A DNA stretch of 6,988 nucleotides from Bacteroidota bacterium (lineage in GTDB: Bacteria > Bacteroidota > Bacteroidia > AKYH767-A > JABDAW01), in the NCBI GenBank assembly GCA_023251595.1, contig JAHEYM010000211.1, positions 1 to 6,988 on the forward strand, written 5' to 3'. Under the pieces are notes generated by a model. It saw nothing but the letters and a program-made list of their open reading frames with translations, searched no databases and was not told where the DNA came from. The position numbers and the translations under genes are program-made. Of the stretch, positions 6,694 through 6,988 are shown one piece after another. Position 1 is the stretch's first letter, and every line of letters starts with the position of its first letter.

Positions 6694-6907
6694 ACCGATC
6701 CCAGAATTGCTTACTCGAAATAACTTTGCCCTTCTTGTGATCTTCTATTCGCTTTTCAAGCGATTTTTTCTGATTCGGTGTAAGTTCTTCATACCAATCA
6801 CCTGAAACCACAGAATCCTTAATTGATGTGAGCGCATTTAACAATTTCTTGTCTTTTAATTGGCTAAGCTAGTTGATTAATTCAAGCTTCGTGGCTTGAG
6901 TATTCAT
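6662..6907 (-). pseudogene. Antitoxin-like (addiction-module) gene interrupted by an in-frame amber codon
   Basis: Read from ATG 6907-6905, the frame gives MNTQATKLELIN, then TAG (6871-6869, codon 13), then LSQLKDKKLLNAL and onward to TGA at 6664-6662; 81 codons in all before the stop. The downstream part, with SGDWYEELTPNQKKSLEK, IEDHKKGKVISSKQFWDRYAKQ, resembles small Bacteroidota antitoxins of RelE/ParE-type modules, which have an acidic, Lys/Glu-rich helical middle and an SSKQFW-type C-terminal segment that would bind the toxin. Both sides of the TAG fit one continuous protein, and the affected codon looks like a former TGG (Trp). A residual 60-residue product could start from the TTG at 6844 but would lack the N-terminal, probably DNA-binding, part. 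The 3' end overlaps the toxin frame by 32 bases, as in intact modules. Antitoxin identity is from remembered family patterns; the amber codon is directly visible. Confidence 0.68.
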
Positions 6908-6911
6908 AAAA

Positions 6912-6919
6912 CAAAGGTA
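6912..6919 (-). promoter_or_regulatory. Candidate -7 element for the toxin-antitoxin remnant (TACCTTTG)
   Basis: The minus strand reads TACCTTTG, a full match to TAnnTTTG, followed by TTTT and the antitoxin ATG at 6907. The transcript would be leaderless or nearly so. No TTG is seen at the -33 distance. The position supports 6907 as the original start codon. Confidence 0.45.
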
Positions 6920-6928
6920 ATTATTTTC

Positions 6929-6959
6929 TTGAATATTTCCGACATTCGTTTTATCTTTG
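6929..6959 (+). promoter_or_regulatory. Candidate Bacteroidota promoter facing right (TTG, 20-base spacer, TATCTTTG)
   Basis: TTG at 6929-6931 and TATCTTTG at 6952-6959 are 20 bases apart, fitting the -33/-7 arrangement of the Bacteroidota primary sigma factor. Transcription would start a few bases after 6959. The ATG at 6978 is a plausible start for a gene of which only about 11 bases are in the window; its product cannot be identified. The ATG at 6961 is too close to the -7 element to be likely. The promoter is divergent from the toxin-antitoxin remnant. Confidence 0.5.
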
Positions 6960-6967
6960 CATGCAAA
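6956..6967. repeat. 12-base perfect palindrome TTTGCATGCAAA at the rightward promoter
   Basis: The palindrome covers the end of the -7 element and the expected transcription start of the rightward promoter, where a repressor could bind. It could equally be chance; no second copy is seen in the window. Confidence 0.3.
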
Positions 6968-6988
6968 CCCTGATACAATGTCAACCTT

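Noticed and set aside
6662..6844. A complete 60-residue gene starting at TTG 6844
   Set aside because: Antitoxin-like sequence continues upstream past a TAG to an ATG at 6907 with a -7 element just before it, so this is the remnant of a longer gene.
6869..6871. Amber codon as programmed recoding or stop reassignment
   Set aside because: Nothing else in the window suggests TAG is sense, and the truncated toxin next to it favours simple decay.
6961..6988. Gene starting at ATG 6961
   Set aside because: It lies one base after the -7 element, upstream of any likely transcription start; ATG 6978 fits better, and too few bases remain to support a coding call.

Overview
This window looks like a chromosomal segment of a member of the Bacteroidota, probably an environmental Chitinophagales/Sphingobacteriales-type organism. 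Four things suggest this. MurF and alanine racemase are fused in one protein, a known Bacteroidota arrangement. Shine-Dalgarno sequences are nearly absent. Several start-proximal sequences match the Bacteroidota -7 promoter element TAnnTTTG. The intergenic DNA is AT-rich and carries tandem heptamers and octamers. Placement below phylum level is inference.

Layout: (1) 1-1562, plus strand: a SulP-family anion transporter missing only its extreme N-terminus, which lies before the window. (2) 1563-4061 and 4061-4624, minus strand: a MurF-Alr fusion immediately downstream of ribosome recycling factor, overlapping as TGATG. The transporter and murF-alr converge with no base between their stop codons. 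(3) 4625-4746: an intergenic region made largely of two short tandem repeats; the heptamer array runs into the end of the next gene and supplies its stop codon. (4) 4747-5922, minus: glutaryl-CoA dehydrogenase. (5) 5977-6510, minus: a secreted TPM-domain protein. (6) 6544-6907, minus: a decayed toxin-antitoxin locus, with an antitoxin carrying an in-frame amber codon and an overlapping, truncated RelE/ParE-like toxin. (7) 6908-6988: a divergent promoter region whose plus-strand gene begins at or just beyond the right edge.

Most genes are housekeeping. MurF-Alr acts on the D-alanine branch of peptidoglycan synthesis, frr recycles ribosomes after termination, and GcdH works in lysine/tryptophan catabolism. 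They share orientation but no obvious pathway. I see no CRISPR array, tRNA, rRNA, insertion sequence or riboswitch. I found no convincing undescribed system. The most informative observations are the degraded toxin-antitoxin pair and the heptamer array that places stop codons in all frames on both strands.
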